From contig NZ_JHBW01000087.1 in the NCBI RefSeq assembly GCF_001273845.1, positions 682,001-746,000 of the forward strand: a stretch of 64,000 nucleotides of DNA, written 5' to 3'. Position numbers and translations under genes: made by a program. The notes below the pieces were generated by a model. It worked only from the letters and a program-made list of their open reading frames with translations, ran no database searches and was not told where the DNA came from. Shown here piece by piece: positions 17,753-27,847 of the stretch. How positions within the stretch are numbered: the first letter of the stretch is position 1; every line of letters starts with the position of its first letter. Origin of the DNA: Leucobacter musarum subsp. musarum (GTDB taxonomy: Bacteria > Actinomycetota > Actinomycetes > Actinomycetales > Microbacteriaceae).

Positions 17753-19090
17753 TTACTTCGCGTACGCGGCTGCCGCGGCAGCTTCGAGGCGCTGCGCAGC
17801 TCCGTCGACGTCATCCGGCCTCTGGTAGAAGGAGATCATTTCCTGCCAGAAGCCCTGGCCCGGCGTGCCGCCGAAGGCACTCGGGGCGAGGTCGGAGAGA
17901 TCGAATCGGAAATCTTCGGCGCCCGTCAGCGCCTCGGCGATCTGGCGCGAGGTGTCGTCGGGGTACAGCGAGGTGTCCACCCCGGTGTTCGGGGAGGTCA
18001 GGCCGCCGTTCGGCACCCAGATCTCCGCGGCTTCGGGCGAGGCGAGGAACGCCATCAGCGCCGTGGTCGCCTCGTCATCGTCGAACTGGACCGCGACGTC
18101 ACCGCCGCCCACGACCGCCGGCTTCGACCCGTTGATCGACGGGAAGTCGTAGAACAGCGCGTTCTCGCCCACGGTGGAGTTGCCGTCTGCGGTGATGTTG
18201 CCCGCGACGAAGTCGCCCTCGAAGACCGTGCCGGCCTGGGGGTCAGATCCGAAGACCTCGGTGACGCTCGTCGGGAAGTCGCGCTGATCGCCTCCCGGCT
18301 GCACCAGGTCGCTCCCCCAGAGCTCGCCGAGCACCGTGAGTGCTTCCTTCACCGAGTCGTCGGTCCAGGGGATCTCGTGCTTCGTGAGCTGGTCGTATTT
18401 GTCGGGCCCGGCCGTGCGCAGGTAGACGTTCTCGAACCAGTCGGTCAGCGGCCACCCCACATCGGCCCCGACCGAGACGCCCGCGTAGCCGGCATCGGTG
18501 ACGAGCCCGAGCTGCTCGGTGAACCCATCCCAGTCCTCCGGCGCCTCAGCGCCCGCCTCATCGTAGACATCGGCGTTGTACCAGACCGTCGACTTGTTCG
18601 CGGCCTTGAACCAGACGCCGTAGAGCTGATCGTCGACCGTGCCCAGGTCGATCCAGTCTTGCGAGTAGTTGTCGTTGACCGCTGTCGAAACCTCATCGGC
18701 GACCGGTTTGATGTCGCCGTCTGCAGCGAGCGACTGCATCAGCGCCGGCTGGCCGAGCACGGCGACGTTGGGCGGCGAACCGCCCTCGAGCTGACCGCTG
18801 ATGTACGTGGGGCCGTTGTCGCCGAAGCTCGTGTACGACACGTCGGCACCGGTCTGGCGGCTGAACTCATCGAGCACCGCCTCGAAGTTCTTCTGCTCCG
18901 CACCCGACCACGACGCGGCGACGCTGAGCGATGTCCCGGCAAACTCGTCGCCCGCGGGGGCGTCGCCGGCTCCGGCATCCCCCGAACTGCCGCCGTTGCC
19001 TCCCGCGCACGCGGTGAGCAGCAGTGCCGCGGCCGCGAGGCCCGTCGTCGCGCGGATCGTCCGTGATCGCGCGAATCGTGTGGTGTGCAT
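17753..19090 (-). CDS. Sugar ABC transporter substrate-binding lipoprotein
   Basis: 445 aa. Lipoprotein signal with lipobox LTAC (modified Cys about residue 28), then a Gly/Ser/Asp linker and an extracellular solute-binding fold of family 1. Aromatic residues typical of sugar sites are spread through the mature part (for example GVWFKAANKSTVWYN). It is the first gene of the permease-pgmB-GH65 cluster, six bases from the next gene, and probably binds an alpha-linked disaccharide. The long upstream extension of the frame is rejected because ATG 19090 gives a clean signal peptide. Confidence 0.9.
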   Translation of the reverse strand: MHTTRFARSRTIRATTGLAAAALLLTACAGGNGGSSGDAGAGDAPAGDEFAGTSLSVAASWSGAEQKNFEAVLDEFSRQTGADVSYTSFGDNGPTYISGQLEGGSPPNVAVLGQPALMQSLAADGDIKPVADEVSTAVNDNYSQDWIDLGTVDDQLYGVWFKAANKSTVWYNADVYDEAGAEAPEDWDGFTEQLGLVTDAGYAGVSVGADVGWPLTDWFENVYLRTAGPDKYDQLTKHEIPWTDDSVKEALTVLGELWGSDLVQPGGDQRDFPTSVTEVFGSDPQAGTVFEGDFVAGNITADGNSTVGENALFYDFPSINGSKPAVVGGGDVAVQFDDDEATTALMAFLASPEAAEIWVPNGGLTSPNTGVDTSLYPDDTSRQIAEALTGAEDFRFDLSDLAPSAFGGTPGQGFWQEMISFYQRPDDVDGAAQRLEAAAAAAYAK

Positions 19091-19302
19091 GAGAACTCCA
19101 TCCGACCGATGCGTAACCGGCACGGGCCCCTCCCGCGCCGTGAACGCGAGGTCGCCGGGTGCGCGCTCCGCGCGGAGACGCGGAGAGGTGGCCTGGTGTG
19201 GCGACTTCGCCTCCGCTTGCCACGCTATCGAGCGGGTCGGGCGTCTGTCTGCCCCTTGCATCGTGCTCCGAAATTCGGAAGAATACCCGGGCGGTGACCC
19301 AA
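19091..19302. promoter_or_regulatory. Non-coding region upstream of the sugar cluster
   Basis: 212 bases between the binding-protein start and the A24 peptidase stop; all flanking genes read leftward. I see no convincing gene. A 13-base palindrome, TCCGAA-A-TTCGGA at 19267-19279, could be an operator or short hairpin. No regulator gene is next to the cluster. A promoter for the sugar operon should lie here but I cannot place it with confidence. Confidence 0.35.
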
Positions 19303-19824
19303 TTACTGCCCGAATATCCAGATCACGAGCCATGCCCCCAGGCACAGGCACGGGGCAAACGCCACTGCGGCACGAGCACTCGGACGACGGGCGCGCATCA
19401 CGAGCCCCCACGCCGCCGCGGCAACGAACGCGGCGAACACCCCGATCAGCGCTCCCTGCCAGCCGCCCGCGAATCCCAGCATCGCACCGATGAGCGGTGC
19501 GAGTTTGACGTCACCGCCGCCGAGACCCGATGGCGCGAAGCGCCACAGCAGCCAGAACCCGAGCCCCAGTGCTCCGGCTACAGCGACCGTGTCGAGCAGT
19601 ACCGTGGCGCCAGCGCGTTCGCCAGCGCCTGGTGCACGCGAAGCGTCGGCGATCCAACGCGTGCTGCCGCTCATCAGCAGCGCGGGCACGACGGTCGCCG
19701 TCGCCGCGAGCACCCACCGGTTGGGCAGTCGATGCGAGCGGATATCGACGATGCTCAGCGCGATCGACCACGCACCGAAGAGTGCGCCAGCGATCACCGC
19801 CCAGGTGTGCGCGACGTCGTACAT
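19303..19824 (-). CDS. A24-family prepilin peptidase-like protein
   Basis: 173 aa integral membrane protein with about five helices. The two catalytic Asp of A24 aspartic peptidases are present: D27 in SIVDIRSHRLPN and D105 in GLGGGDVKLAP. It lacks the N-terminal methyltransferase domain of PilD, like TadV/CpaA-type enzymes. These cleave the leader of type IV prepilins at the membrane. No pilin or secretion gene is nearby; it lies 11 bases after argB on the same strand. Confidence 0.8.
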   Translation of the reverse strand: MYDVAHTWAVIAGALFGAWSIALSIVDIRSHRLPNRWVLAATATVVPALLMSGSTRWIADASRAPGAGERAGATVLLDTVAVAGALGLGFWLLWRFAPSGLGGGDVKLAPLIGAMLGFAGGWQGALIGVFAAFVAAAAWGLVMRARRPSARAAVAFAPCLCLGAWLVIWIFGQ

Positions 19825-19835
19825 CGGCAGGGCGG

Positions 19836-20738
19836 CTACTGCGTGACTTCGGTTCCGATGCCGTGTTCGGTGAAGATCTCAAGCAGCACCGAGTGCGGTT
19901 CGCGCCCGTCGATGATGGCCGCCTTCGACACTCCGCCGCGCACGGCGTCCAGGCAAGCACGCATCTTCGGGATCATGCCCGACTCGAGGCTCGGCAGCAG
20001 CTCTTCGAGCTCCCCCGCCGTGATCGACGAAACCAGCGAATCGCGATCGGGCCAGTCGGCGTACAGGCCCGCCACGTCAGTCAGAATGACGAGCTTCTCG
20101 GCGCCGAGCGCGCTCGCGAGCGCTCCCGCTGCGGCATCGGCGTTCACGTTCAGGGAGTCACCGGGGCGGTCGACATCGGGAGCGATCGACGACACGACCG
20201 GGATCAGCCCCGCGTCGAGCAGCGCGAGCACCGGCTCGACGCGCACGTCGACGACGTCACCGACGAGCCCGAGATCGACGAGCTCGCCGTCGACCTCGAA
20301 CGGCGGGCGGCGACGGCCCACGAAGAGACCCGCGTCCTCTCCCGTCGTACCGGCCGCCAGCGGGCCGTGCGCATTGATCTGGTCGACGAGCTCGGGATTC
20401 ACCTTGCCGGTGAGCACCATGCGCACGACGTCCATCGCCTCGGGCGTGGTCACCCGATAGCCGCCACGGAATTCGCTCTCGATGCCGAGTCGGCCGAGCA
20501 TCGCATTGATCTGGGGGCCGCCGCCGTGCACGACGACGGGCTTGATGCCCGTGTGGCGCAGATACACGATGTCCTCAGCGAAGGCCTCGAGCAACCGGTC
20601 GTCGACCATCGCGTTGCCGCCGAACTTGATCACCATGATGGTGTCACGGAACTTCTTCAGCCAGGGCAGGGACTCGATGAGTACCTCGGTCATGGCCCGA
20701 GCGCGCTCGTGGTCGAGCGGCTTCGTGGTCGTGGACAT
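19836..20738 (-). CDS. argB: Acetylglutamate kinase ArgB
   Basis: 300 aa amino-acid-kinase fold. It phosphorylates N-acetyl-L-glutamate, step two of arginine synthesis. Conserved segments are KFGGNAM (Lys for phosphate), [10 protein letters not shown] and [12 protein letters not shown]. The N-terminal helix seen in arginine-sensitive kinases ([12 protein letters not shown]) suggests feedback inhibition. It is preceded by argJ with a seven-base gap and followed by the A24 peptidase instead of argD. Confidence 0.94.
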   Translation of the reverse strand: MSTTTKPLDHERARAMTEVLIESLPWLKKFRDTIMVIKFGGNAMVDDRLLEAFAEDIVYLRHTGIKPVVVHGGGPQINAMLGRLGIESEFRGGYRVTTPEAMDVVRMVLTGKVNPELVDQINAHGPLAAGTTGEDAGLFVGRRRPPFEVDGELVDLGLVGDVVDVRVEPVLALLDAGLIPVVSSIAPDVDRPGDSLNVNADAAAGALASALGAEKLVILTDVAGLYADWPDRDSLVSSITAGELEELLPSLESGMIPKMRACLDAVRGGVSKAAIIDGREPHSVLLEIFTEHGIGTEVTQ

Positions 20739-20745
20739 CAGGCTC

Positions 20746-21903
20746 CTAGCTCGAGTACGCGCTGTTCTCGTGCACGTAGTCGTGCGTGAGATCGTTCGTG
20801 CGAATGGTCGCCGTGTGCTCGCCCGAGAACAGGTCGATCTCGACGTGCGTGCGCCGGGGCGTCAAGTCGCACTCGTCGACCGGGCGGTCGGGCGCACCGG
20901 CGTGGCACAGTCGCACACCGTTGAATGCGACGTCGACCTGGTACGGATCGAATGTGGCCTGCGTGGTGCCGATCGCGGCCAGAACGCGGCCCCAGTTCGG
21001 GTCGTTGCCGAAGATTGCGGCCTTGAACAGGTTGTTGCGGGCGACGGATCGCCCGACCTCGACCGCATCGGCGGCCGAAGCTGCTCCGCGCACCTCGATG
21101 TCGATGTCATGGCTCGAGCCCTCGGCGTCGGCCTGCAGTTGAGCGGCCAAGCTGTCGCACACCGCGGCGAGCGCCGCCGTGAAGTCGGCCTCGTCGGGCA
21201 CGACCCCCGAGGCGCCGCTCGCGAGCAGGGTGACCTGGTCGTTGGTCGACATGCAGCCGTCGGAGTCGAGGCGATCGAAGCTGGTCGCGGTCGATGCGCG
21301 CAGGGCGCGGTCGAGTGCGGCGTCGTCGAGGAGCGCGTCGGTGGTGATCACGACGAGCATCGTGGCGAGACCCGGCGCGAGCATGCCGGCTCCCTTTGCG
21401 ATGGCGCCGATGACCCATCCGTCACCCTGGTGCACCGCGGTCTTCTCAACCGAGTCGGTGGTGAGGATCGCTGACGCTACCGTCGTGTCGTCGGCGGCGA
21501 GCGCGGCGGCGAGCGCCGGGACGTTGCCCACGATCTTGTCGCGGAACACCTGGTCGCCGGTACCGATCAGCCCGGTCGAGCAGACGAGCACCCGCTCGGC
21601 ATCGGTCTCACCGATCTCCGTCGCCACGGCCTCGGCCGTCAGCCGGGTAGTTTCGTAGCCGAAGTCGCCGGTGAAGCAGTTCGCCCCGCCCGAGTTCAGA
21701 ATGATGGCCGAAGCCGCGCCGCCCTGCGCTGCCTTGCGGCTCCACAGGATGGGGTTCGCCTGAGCGCGGTTCGTGGTGAAGACGACTGCGCTCGCACGCG
21801 ACGGGCCGTCATTGACCACGAGCGCGAGATCCGGCTTGCCGGTGCTCTTGAGGCCGACGGCGATACCGGCGGAGCGGAAGCCCTGGGGTGCGGTGACGGT
21901 CAC
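20746..21903 (-). CDS. argJ: Bifunctional ornithine acetyltransferase/N-acetylglutamate synthase ArgJ
   Basis: 385 aa. It recycles acetyl from N-acetylornithine to glutamate. The self-cleavage/nucleophile Thr is in APGLATML, after KGAG, so the precursor would be cut into alpha and beta chains near residue 180. A GTG start overlaps the argC stop (GTGA). ArgJ makes the pathway cyclic. Whether it can also use acetyl-CoA cannot be told from sequence. Confidence 0.93.
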   Translation of the reverse strand: MTVTAPQGFRSAGIAVGLKSTGKPDLALVVNDGPSRASAVVFTTNRAQANPILWSRKAAQGGAASAIILNSGGANCFTGDFGYETTRLTAEAVATEIGETDAERVLVCSTGLIGTGDQVFRDKIVGNVPALAAALAADDTTVASAILTTDSVEKTAVHQGDGWVIGAIAKGAGMLAPGLATMLVVITTDALLDDAALDRALRASTATSFDRLDSDGCMSTNDQVTLLASGASGVVPDEADFTAALAAVCDSLAAQLQADAEGSSHDIDIEVRGAASAADAVEVGRSVARNNLFKAAIFGNDPNWGRVLAAIGTTQATFDPYQVDVAFNGVRLCHAGAPDRPVDECDLTPRRTHVEIDLFSGEHTATIRTNDLTHDYVHENSAYSS

Positions 21904-22961
21904 GGTGCAACTCCGTTCACGGAAAGGCCGGTGTGCTCGGGAAGGCCGAGCGCGATGTTCGCCGATTGGATCGCGGCACCCGCGGTGCCCTTGGCGAGGT
22001 TGTCGAGCGCGGCGACGATCACCGCGCGGCCCGCGGCCTCGTCGACGACGACGCTCATGAGGCAGGTGTTGGCGCCGAGTGTGTCTGCGGTGCGCGGCAG
22101 CGTGCCCTCGGGCAGCAGCTGCACGAAGTGCTCGTCGCCGTAGGCGTCGTGCCAGGCGGCCCGCACCTCTGCGGCGGTCACCCCCGGCGCGATGCGCGCG
22201 GTGGTCGTGGCCAGAATGCCTCGGCTCATCGGGACGAGCACCGGGGTGAAGCTGATGGTCGGCTCATCGCGGGCGCCCGCTCCGCGCAGCGCCTGCTGAA
22301 TCTCGGGAATATGACGGTGGGAGCCCCCCACCGCGTACGGATTCGCCGTGCCCATGAGCTCGGCTCCCAGAAGATGCGTCTTCGCGGCCTTCCCCGCACC
22401 CGACGGCCCGACCGCGAGCACGCTCACGATGTCGCGCGCTTCGATGACGCCGGCGGCGATGCCGGGAGCGAGCGACAGTGCCACCGTCGACGCGTTGCAA
22501 CCGGGAGCCGCGATGCGCGTCGCACCGACGAGCGCCTCGCGCTGACGGCCAGATTCGCCGGTGTCGCGGCGCACGATGAGCTCGGGCACCCCGTAGGTCC
22601 ACGCCTCGTGGTGCTCCCCGCCGTAGAACGCGGCCCAGTCGTCGGCACTCGTGAGTCGGTGATCGGCTCCGCAGTCGACCGCGAGGCCAACGTTCGAGAG
22701 CTGCGCCGTGAGCGCGCCCGATGCACCGTGCGGCAACGCGAAGAAGACGACGTCGTGCCCGTCGAGCACCTCTGGCGTGGTGGGCTGCAGCGTCAGATGC
22801 GCAAGCGATCGGAGATGCGGCTGCGATTCGATGAGCGGGCGCCCCGCGGAGGAATGCCCGGTGACCGTGCGGATCTCGAATTCGGGATGGGCGTCGAGCA
22901 GACGCAGCAGCTCGCCTCCCGCGTACCCGCTGGCTCCCGCCACAGCGACGCTGATCGTCAT
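21900..22961 (-). CDS. argC: N-acetyl-gamma-glutamyl-phosphate reductase ArgC
   Basis: 353 aa. NADPH-binding start [18 protein letters not shown] and catalytic Cys in APGCNAST. It reduces N-acetylglutamyl phosphate made by ArgB. ATG 22961 is chosen over the frame's earlier codons because it begins the Rossmann strand directly and has GGGAGA upstream. First gene of argCJB. The 116 bases to the divergent monooxygenase gene must contain its promoter or an ArgR site, but I do not recognise an ARG box. Confidence 0.93.
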   Translation of the reverse strand: MTISVAVAGASGYAGGELLRLLDAHPEFEIRTVTGHSSAGRPLIESQPHLRSLAHLTLQPTTPEVLDGHDVVFFALPHGASGALTAQLSNVGLAVDCGADHRLTSADDWAAFYGGEHHEAWTYGVPELIVRRDTGESGRQREALVGATRIAAPGCNASTVALSLAPGIAAGVIEARDIVSVLAVGPSGAGKAAKTHLLGAELMGTANPYAVGGSHRHIPEIQQALRGAGARDEPTISFTPVLVPMSRGILATTTARIAPGVTAAEVRAAWHDAYGDEHFVQLLPEGTLPRTADTLGANTCLMSVVVDEAAGRAVIVAALDNLAKGTAGAAIQSANIALGLPEHTGLSVNGVAP

Positions 22962-23065
22962 CGTCTCCCTCTCCCGCGCACGGCAAGCACGCGTGCTCCT
23001 ATTCAACCACTCGGAGCGGCATCGGATCGACGGATGACACCTGTGGACGCATGACTGGCCGCCGA

Positions 23066-23071
23066 TAGGCT
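23066..23071 (+). promoter_or_regulatory. -10 element of the monooxygenase gene (leaderless type)
   Basis: TAGGCT, six bases before ATG 23078. Confidence 0.55.
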
Positions 23072-23077
23072 TGCCGT

Positions 23078-23401
23078 ATGTACGTCATCACCGTGAAATT
23101 CCCCGTCAAGCCCGAGAGCGTCGATCACTGGCCCGAGATCGTGCGCGCGTTCACCGAGGCGACTCGCGCCGAGCCCGGCAACCTCTGGTTCGACTGGTCG
23201 CGCAGCCTCGAGACTCCGAACGAGTTCGTACTGATCGAGGCGTTCACCGACGAGGGCGCCGGCCCGCACGTCTCGTCCGACCACTTCGCGGCCGGGCTCG
23301 AGTCCATGCGCCCGCACCTGGTCTCGACCCCGCAGATCATCTCGCGGCAGGTCGACGGCACGGGCTGGGACGCGATGGGCGAGCTGCAGATCGACGCGTA
23401 G
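23078..23401 (+). CDS. ABM-domain protein, putative quinol monooxygenase
   Basis: 107 aa dimeric alpha/beta-barrel of the antibiotic-biosynthesis-monooxygenase superfamily: [12 protein letters not shown], then [10 protein letters not shown] and a conserved His in [10 protein letters not shown]. Family members act on quinols, on haem, or have no known substrate; this one is not close to IsdG by visible motifs. It converges on the enoyl-CoA hydratase gene with only seven bases between the stops and no clear terminator. Confidence 0.75.
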   Translation: MYVITVKFPVKPESVDHWPEIVRAFTEATRAEPGNLWFDWSRSLETPNEFVLIEAFTDEGAGPHVSSDHFAAGLESMRPHLVSTPQIISRQVDGTGWDAMGELQIDA

Positions 23402-23408
23402 GGCGCGA

Positions 23409-24185
23409 CTAGCGCCCGCGGAATTCGGGGGCGCGCTTCTCAGCGAACGCGCGCATGCCCTCTTTCTGATCCTCGGTCGCGAAGGCCGCCGCAAACGCCT
23501 GGCGCTCGAAGCGCAGGCCCTCGGCGAGCGGCATCTCCTGCGCCGCCTGCAGCGCGTCTTTCGCGGCATACACGGCGGGCAGCGACTTCGATGCGATGGT
23601 CTCGGCGACCTTCGCGGCCTCGGCCAGCAGCTCGTCGGCGGGCACCACTCGGGAGACGAGACCCGAGCGTTCGGCCTCCTCGGCGCCCATCATGCGCCCG
23701 GTGAGCACCATTTCGGCAGCCTTGTACTTGCCGATCGCTCGCGGCAGGCGCTGCGACCCGCCGAAGCCCGGCAGCACGCCGAGGTTGATCTCGGGCTGCC
23801 CGAACTTCGCGGTGTCGGCGGCCAGAATGATGTCGCACATCATCGCGAGTTCGCAGCCGCCGCCGAGCGCGAATCCGGCGACCGCGGCGATCAGCGGCGT
23901 GCGCATGCGCTCGAACCCGCCCCAGCTCGGAAACGGCCCACCGAGCAGCATGTCGGCGTAACCGAGCTCCGCCATCTCCTTGATGTCGGCACCCGCAGCA
24001 AAGGCCTTCGCCGAGCCGGTGAGCACGATCGCGCCGATCGCGGGGTCGGCGTCAAACCCGGTCGCGGCGTCGATGAGCTCGCGCACCAGCGTGCCGTTCA
24101 AGGCGTTCAGCGCTTCGGGCCGGTTGAGGGTGATGGTCGCGACGCGTCCCTGCGTCTCAGCGATGATCGTCGTGTAGTCGCTCAT
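23409..24185 (-). CDS. Enoyl-CoA hydratase/isomerase family protein
   Basis: 258 aa crotonase fold. Oxyanion-hole segments [12 protein letters not shown] and [13 protein letters not shown] are present, with the two catalytic Glu of true hydratases (in GGCELAM and FGQPEINLG). It would hydrate 2-enoyl-CoA in beta-oxidation-type pathways. ATG 24185 overlaps the prpC stop (ATGA), so it is the last gene of the methylcitrate operon, an unusual partner. The upstream extension of the open frame runs through prpC and is rejected. Confidence 0.87.
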   Translation of the reverse strand: MSDYTTIIAETQGRVATITLNRPEALNALNGTLVRELIDAATGFDADPAIGAIVLTGSAKAFAAGADIKEMAELGYADMLLGGPFPSWGGFERMRTPLIAAVAGFALGGGCELAMMCDIILAADTAKFGQPEINLGVLPGFGGSQRLPRAIGKYKAAEMVLTGRMMGAEEAERSGLVSRVVPADELLAEAAKVAETIASKSLPAVYAAKDALQAAQEMPLAEGLRFERQAFAAAFATEDQKEGMRAFAEKRAPEFRGR

Positions 24186-25321
24186 GCGGTCCAGTCTGGC
24201 ACGTTGCGCTCCGCCGGGCCGTCGTATGCCGAGAGCGGTCGAATCAGCGCGTTCGACGCCGCCTGCTCCATGATGTGCGCGGTCCACCCGGTGACCCGCG
24301 ACGCGATGAAGAGGGGCGTGAAGGTGAGGGTGTCGAAGCCGATGAGGTGGTAGGCCGGCCCCGACGGGTAGTCGAGGTTCGGGTAGATCCCCTTGCGCGC
24401 CACGAACTCGCTCTCGAGCGTCGCGTACAGTTCGGCGAGGTCGGGCCGCTCGAAGTGCTCCACGAGCTGGTCGAGCGCCGCCCGCATCGTCGGCACCCGC
24501 GAGTCGCCGTGCTTGTAGACGCGGTGCCCGAAGCCCATGATCTTGCGCTTCTCGGCGAGCGCGGTGTCGAGCCACGGCACCACCCGGTCGGCCGACCCGA
24601 TCTCGTCGAGAATGTGCATCACCGCCTCGTTCGCTCCGCCGTGCAGCGGACCCTTGAGCGCCCCGATCGCCCCCGCGACCGCCGAGTACAAGTCCGAGAG
24701 CGTCGACGTGATGACGCGCGCCGTGAACGTCGACGCGTTGAACGAGTGCTCGGCGTACAGAATCATCGAGCGGTTGAACGCATCGACGGCAACCGGTTCG
24801 GGATCGCTCCCGAAGGTCATCCAGAGGAAGTTCGCCGAGTACTCGAGATCGTCTCGGGGCTCGACGACCGCCTCGCCCCGGCGTCGTCGCTGCCCGTAGG
24901 CCACGATGGCGGGCAGCGCCGCGAAGAGGCGTACGGCGCGCTCGAGGTTCTGCTCCGCACTCCCCGACGCGTCGAGCACCGACCCCGAGCCCGCGAGGTC
25001 GATCGCCCCGATCGCACTCACCGCCGTGCGCACCACGTCCATCGGGTGGGCGTCGAGCGGCAGCAGGTCGATCGCGGCGCGCACCTCGGGCGTGAGCGCG
25101 CGGTGCACGCGCTCGGTCGCGCGCAGCTCCGCGAGCTGCTCCGCCGAGGGCAGCTCGCCGTGCCAGAGCAGGTGTGCAACGGCCTCGAACGGCTGGGTAT
25201 CGGCGAGCTGCTGCACCGGGTACCCCCGGTAGAGCAGGCTGTTCGTCTCGGGGTTCACTTTCGAGATCGCCGTCGTATCGACGACAACCCCAGCGAGGCC
25301 CTTCTTGATCTCTGCATCCAT
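24182..25321 (-). CDS. prpC: 2-Methylcitrate synthase PrpC
   Basis: 379 aa. Short citrate-synthase type without the N-terminal beta domain of GltA. Active-site His in [11 protein letters not shown] and [13 protein letters not shown]. It condenses propionyl-CoA with oxaloacetate, first step of the methylcitrate cycle. Assignment as PrpC rather than a second citrate synthase rests on the operon with prpB and prpD and on the length. An 88-base gap separates it from prpB; it holds a 7-bp hairpin (25381-25397). Confidence 0.92.
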   Translation of the reverse strand: MDAEIKKGLAGVVVDTTAISKVNPETNSLLYRGYPVQQLADTQPFEAVAHLLWHGELPSAEQLAELRATERVHRALTPEVRAAIDLLPLDAHPMDVVRTAVSAIGAIDLAGSGSVLDASGSAEQNLERAVRLFAALPAIVAYGQRRRRGEAVVEPRDDLEYSANFLWMTFGSDPEPVAVDAFNRSMILYAEHSFNASTFTARVITSTLSDLYSAVAGAIGALKGPLHGGANEAVMHILDEIGSADRVVPWLDTALAEKRKIMGFGHRVYKHGDSRVPTMRAALDQLVEHFERPDLAELYATLESEFVARKGIYPNLDYPSGPAYHLIGFDTLTFTPLFIASRVTGWTAHIMEQAASNALIRPLSAYDGPAERNVPDWTA

Positions 25322-25409
25322 GCTGCGCTCCTTTGCGGCGTGAGACGTGCGACGTGCGATTGCTGCGACTCTGGCGAGTGCGGTTCGGTGCGAACCGGAA
25401 TAGCCCGGT

Positions 25410-26309
25410 CTATCGCTCCACTTCGAAGGTATAGACGTTGGTGTCGAACCGGCTGTACGCCTCGTAGTCCACGAGCTCGTAGAGGTCGGCGCGGTGCTGC
25501 ATCTCGCCGAGTTTGCCGGTGAGATGCCCCACGCGGTTCAGCTCGTCGAGGGCGCGTTCGGTGGCTCCCATGGCAATCCGGAGCATTGATACCGGCCAGA
25601 TGACGATGTTGACCCCAACGTCGGCGAGCTGCTGGGTCGAGAAGAGGTCGCTCTTGCCGAACTCCGTCATGTTCGCGAGGATCGGCACGTCGAGCGCGGC
25701 GCGCATCGCGGCGAACTCGTCGAGGGTGCGCATGGCTTCCGGAAAGATCGCGTCGGCGCCCGCGTCGACGAGGGCCTTCGCGCGGTCGACCGCCGCGTCG
25801 AGCCCGTCGACGGCTCGGATGTCGGTGCGCGCCATGATGAGAAAGTTCGGGTCGCGGCGCGCGTCGGCAGCCGCGCGGATGCGCTTGATGGCGGTGCTCT
25901 CGTCGACCACCGCCTTACCGTCGAGGTGCCCGCAGCGCTTCGGGTTGATCTGGTCCTCGATGTGGGCGCCCGCGAGCCCCGCATCCTCAAGCGTTTGGAT
26001 GGTGCGCGCGACGTTCATCGGTTCGCCGAAGCCGGTGTCGGCGTCGACGATGGCAGGGAGCTCGGTCATGCGCGCGATCTGCTGGGCGCGACCCGCCACC
26101 TCGGTGAGCGTGGTGAGCCCGATGTCGGGCAGTCCGAGGTCGGCCGAGAGCACGGCGCCCGAGATGTAGACGCCGTCGAATCCCTTGCGCTCGATGAGCC
26201 GAGCTGAGAGCGGGTTGAAGGCGCCGGGAAAGCGCAGCAGCTCCCCCGAGTCGAGGCGCTCGCGGAAGGCGCGGCGCTTCTCGTGCGCGGGGGTCTGGGC
26301 GTAGAGCAT
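25410..26309 (-). CDS. prpB: Methylisocitrate lyase PrpB
   Basis: 299 aa, isocitrate-lyase superfamily barrel. Catalytic Cys motif KRCGHLDGK, metal-site VDADTGFGEP and EDQINPKRCGH are intact. It cleaves 2-methylisocitrate to pyruvate and succinate. ATG 26309 shares its G with the prpD TGA (TGATG), so the two are translationally coupled; a longer frame upstream lies inside prpD and is not used. Confidence 0.94.
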   Translation of the reverse strand: MLYAQTPAHEKRRAFRERLDSGELLRFPGAFNPLSARLIERKGFDGVYISGAVLSADLGLPDIGLTTLTEVAGRAQQIARMTELPAIVDADTGFGEPMNVARTIQTLEDAGLAGAHIEDQINPKRCGHLDGKAVVDESTAIKRIRAAADARRDPNFLIMARTDIRAVDGLDAAVDRAKALVDAGADAIFPEAMRTLDEFAAMRAALDVPILANMTEFGKSDLFSTQQLADVGVNIVIWPVSMLRIAMGATERALDELNRVGHLTGKLGEMQHRADLYELVDYEAYSRFDTNVYTFEVER

Positions 26310-27847
26310 CAGAAGAGTCCCTTCGGTGCGGCGGCGAGATCGAGGGTGCCGGATCGCGTGACGATGTTCAGCTCGCGCACTTCGGCGGGGGTGAGTTCTG
26401 GCAGCCGCTGCACGAGCTCCAGGAACCGCTCGATCTCGGCGGGTTCGAGCACGGGCCCCGCGAGCAGCCGGAACTTCGCGATGTAGTTGTCGCGGACGAA
26501 TGGGCGCGCGCCGAGCGGGTGCGCGTCGGCCACGGCGATCTCGTCGACGATGGTGGAGCCGTCGACGAGTTCGATCTCGACGCGGCCGCCGAACGCCTTC
26601 TCGTCGGGGTCTTCGGAGTGGTAGCGACGGGTCCATTCGGCGTCTTCGGCGGTGGTGACTTTCTGCCACAGCGCAACGGTGTCGGCGCGGCCGGCCCGCT
26701 CGGGCGTGTAGGAGTCGACGTGGTGCCACCCGCCGTCTTGCAGCGCGACCGTGAAGATGTACGGGATCGAGTGGTCGAGCGTTTCACGCGAGGCCGTCGG
26801 GTCGTACTTCTGGGGGTCGTTCGCACCCGAGCCGATCACGTAGTGGGTGTGGTGGCTCGTGTGCAGCACGATGCGCGCGACGTTCGCCGGGTCGGCGAGT
26901 TCGGGGTGCGCGCCGTGCAGCTTGCGGGCGAGGTCGATCCAGGCCTGCGCCTGGTACTCGGCGGAGTGCTCTTTCGTGTAGCTGTCGAGGATCGCGCGCT
27001 TCGGCTCCCCTGCGGCCGGCAGCGGCACCTCGTACGCGGCCGTCGGGCCGTCGAGCATCCAGGCGATGACGCCGTCTTCGCCCTCATAGATCGGCGACGG
27101 GGAGGTCTCGCCACGCATCGCACGGTCGACCGCTTCGACGGCCATCTTGCCGGCGAAGGCGGGGGCGTGCGCCTTCCAGGTCGAGATCTCACCCTTGCGG
27201 CTCTGCCGGGTGGCGGTGGTCGTGTGCAGCGCCTGCGCGACGGCTTGGGCAACCACTGACGTCTCGAGGCCGAGCAGCGTGCCGATACCAGCGGCGGCCG
27301 ACGGCCCGAGGTGCGCGACGTGGTCGATCTTGTGGCGGTGCAGGCAGATGGCGCGCACCAGGTCCATCTGAATCTCGTATCCGGTCGCGATGCCCCGTAC
27401 CAGCGCGCGCCCGTCAGCATCGACGTGCTGCGCGACGGCGAGGATCGGCGGAATGTTGTCGCCGGGGTGCGAGTACTCGGCGGCGAGGAAGGTGTCGTGG
27501 TAGTCAAGCTCGCGCACCGCGACCCCGTTCGCCCACGCCGCCCACTCGGGGCTCGTGAGCGCCGCATCCGCTCCCGCGCCCGCCAGGCCGAAGATCGAGC
27601 TGCCCGCACCGCCGCGCGACACCGGGTGCGCGAGCGCCTGAGCACGCGCCGAGACAATCGGGGCGCGGGTCAGCGACGCCGCCGCGACAGAGGCGTTGTC
27701 GATGATGCGGTTGATGATCATGTCGACGACGTCGGCATCGACCTCGACGGGATCGGTGGCGACGCGGGCGATCTTCTGCGCAAGCTGCTCCTCGCGGGGC
27801 AGCGCTTCATCGCTGCGGTACACGCGAACGTGGTGGGTGACGGTCAT
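26309..27847 (-). CDS. prpD: 2-Methylcitrate dehydratase PrpD (MmgE/PrpD family)
   Basis: 512 aa, full length for the family. The helical N-terminal domain (about 1-270) and alpha/beta C-terminal domain carry the characteristic RHPASRGGA-like region ([15 protein letters not shown]) and [16 protein letters not shown]. It dehydrates 2-methylcitrate to cis-2-methylaconitate. Its ATG overlaps the stop of the upstream GntR gene (ATGA at 27844-27847), placing regulator and enzymes in one transcript. No AcnD/PrpF partner is seen, so a housekeeping aconitase would complete the isomerisation. Confidence 0.93.
   Translation of the reverse strand: MTVTHHVRVYRSDEALPREEQLAQKIARVATDPVEVDADVVDMIINRIIDNASVAAASLTRAPIVSARAQALAHPVSRGGAGSSIFGLAGAGADAALTSPEWAAWANGVAVRELDYHDTFLAAEYSHPGDNIPPILAVAQHVDADGRALVRGIATGYEIQMDLVRAICLHRHKIDHVAHLGPSAAAGIGTLLGLETSVVAQAVAQALHTTTATRQSRKGEISTWKAHAPAFAGKMAVEAVDRAMRGETSPSPIYEGEDGVIAWMLDGPTAAYEVPLPAAGEPKRAILDSYTKEHSAEYQAQAWIDLARKLHGAHPELADPANVARIVLHTSHHTHYVIGSGANDPQKYDPTASRETLDHSIPYIFTVALQDGGWHHVDSYTPERAGRADTVALWQKVTTAEDAEWTRRYHSEDPDEKAFGGRVEIELVDGSTIVDEIAVADAHPLGARPFVRDNYIAKFRLLAGPVLEPAEIERFLELVQRLPELTPAEVRELNIVTRSGTLDLAAAPKGLF

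Noticed and set aside
17162-19066. 634-codon open frame antisense to the sugar binding protein and permease
   Set aside because: Low-complexity Arg/Glu/His composition, no ribosome site, shadow of two convincing genes.
19267-19279. Palindrome TCCGAA-A-TTCGGA as operator of the sugar cluster
   Set aside because: Only one short copy, about 180 bases from the gene, and no neighbouring regulator; kept only as a remark.
9214-25321. Two citrate-synthase genes as a duplication
   Set aside because: They differ in length class (430 and 379 aa) and context; the second is in the methylcitrate operon.
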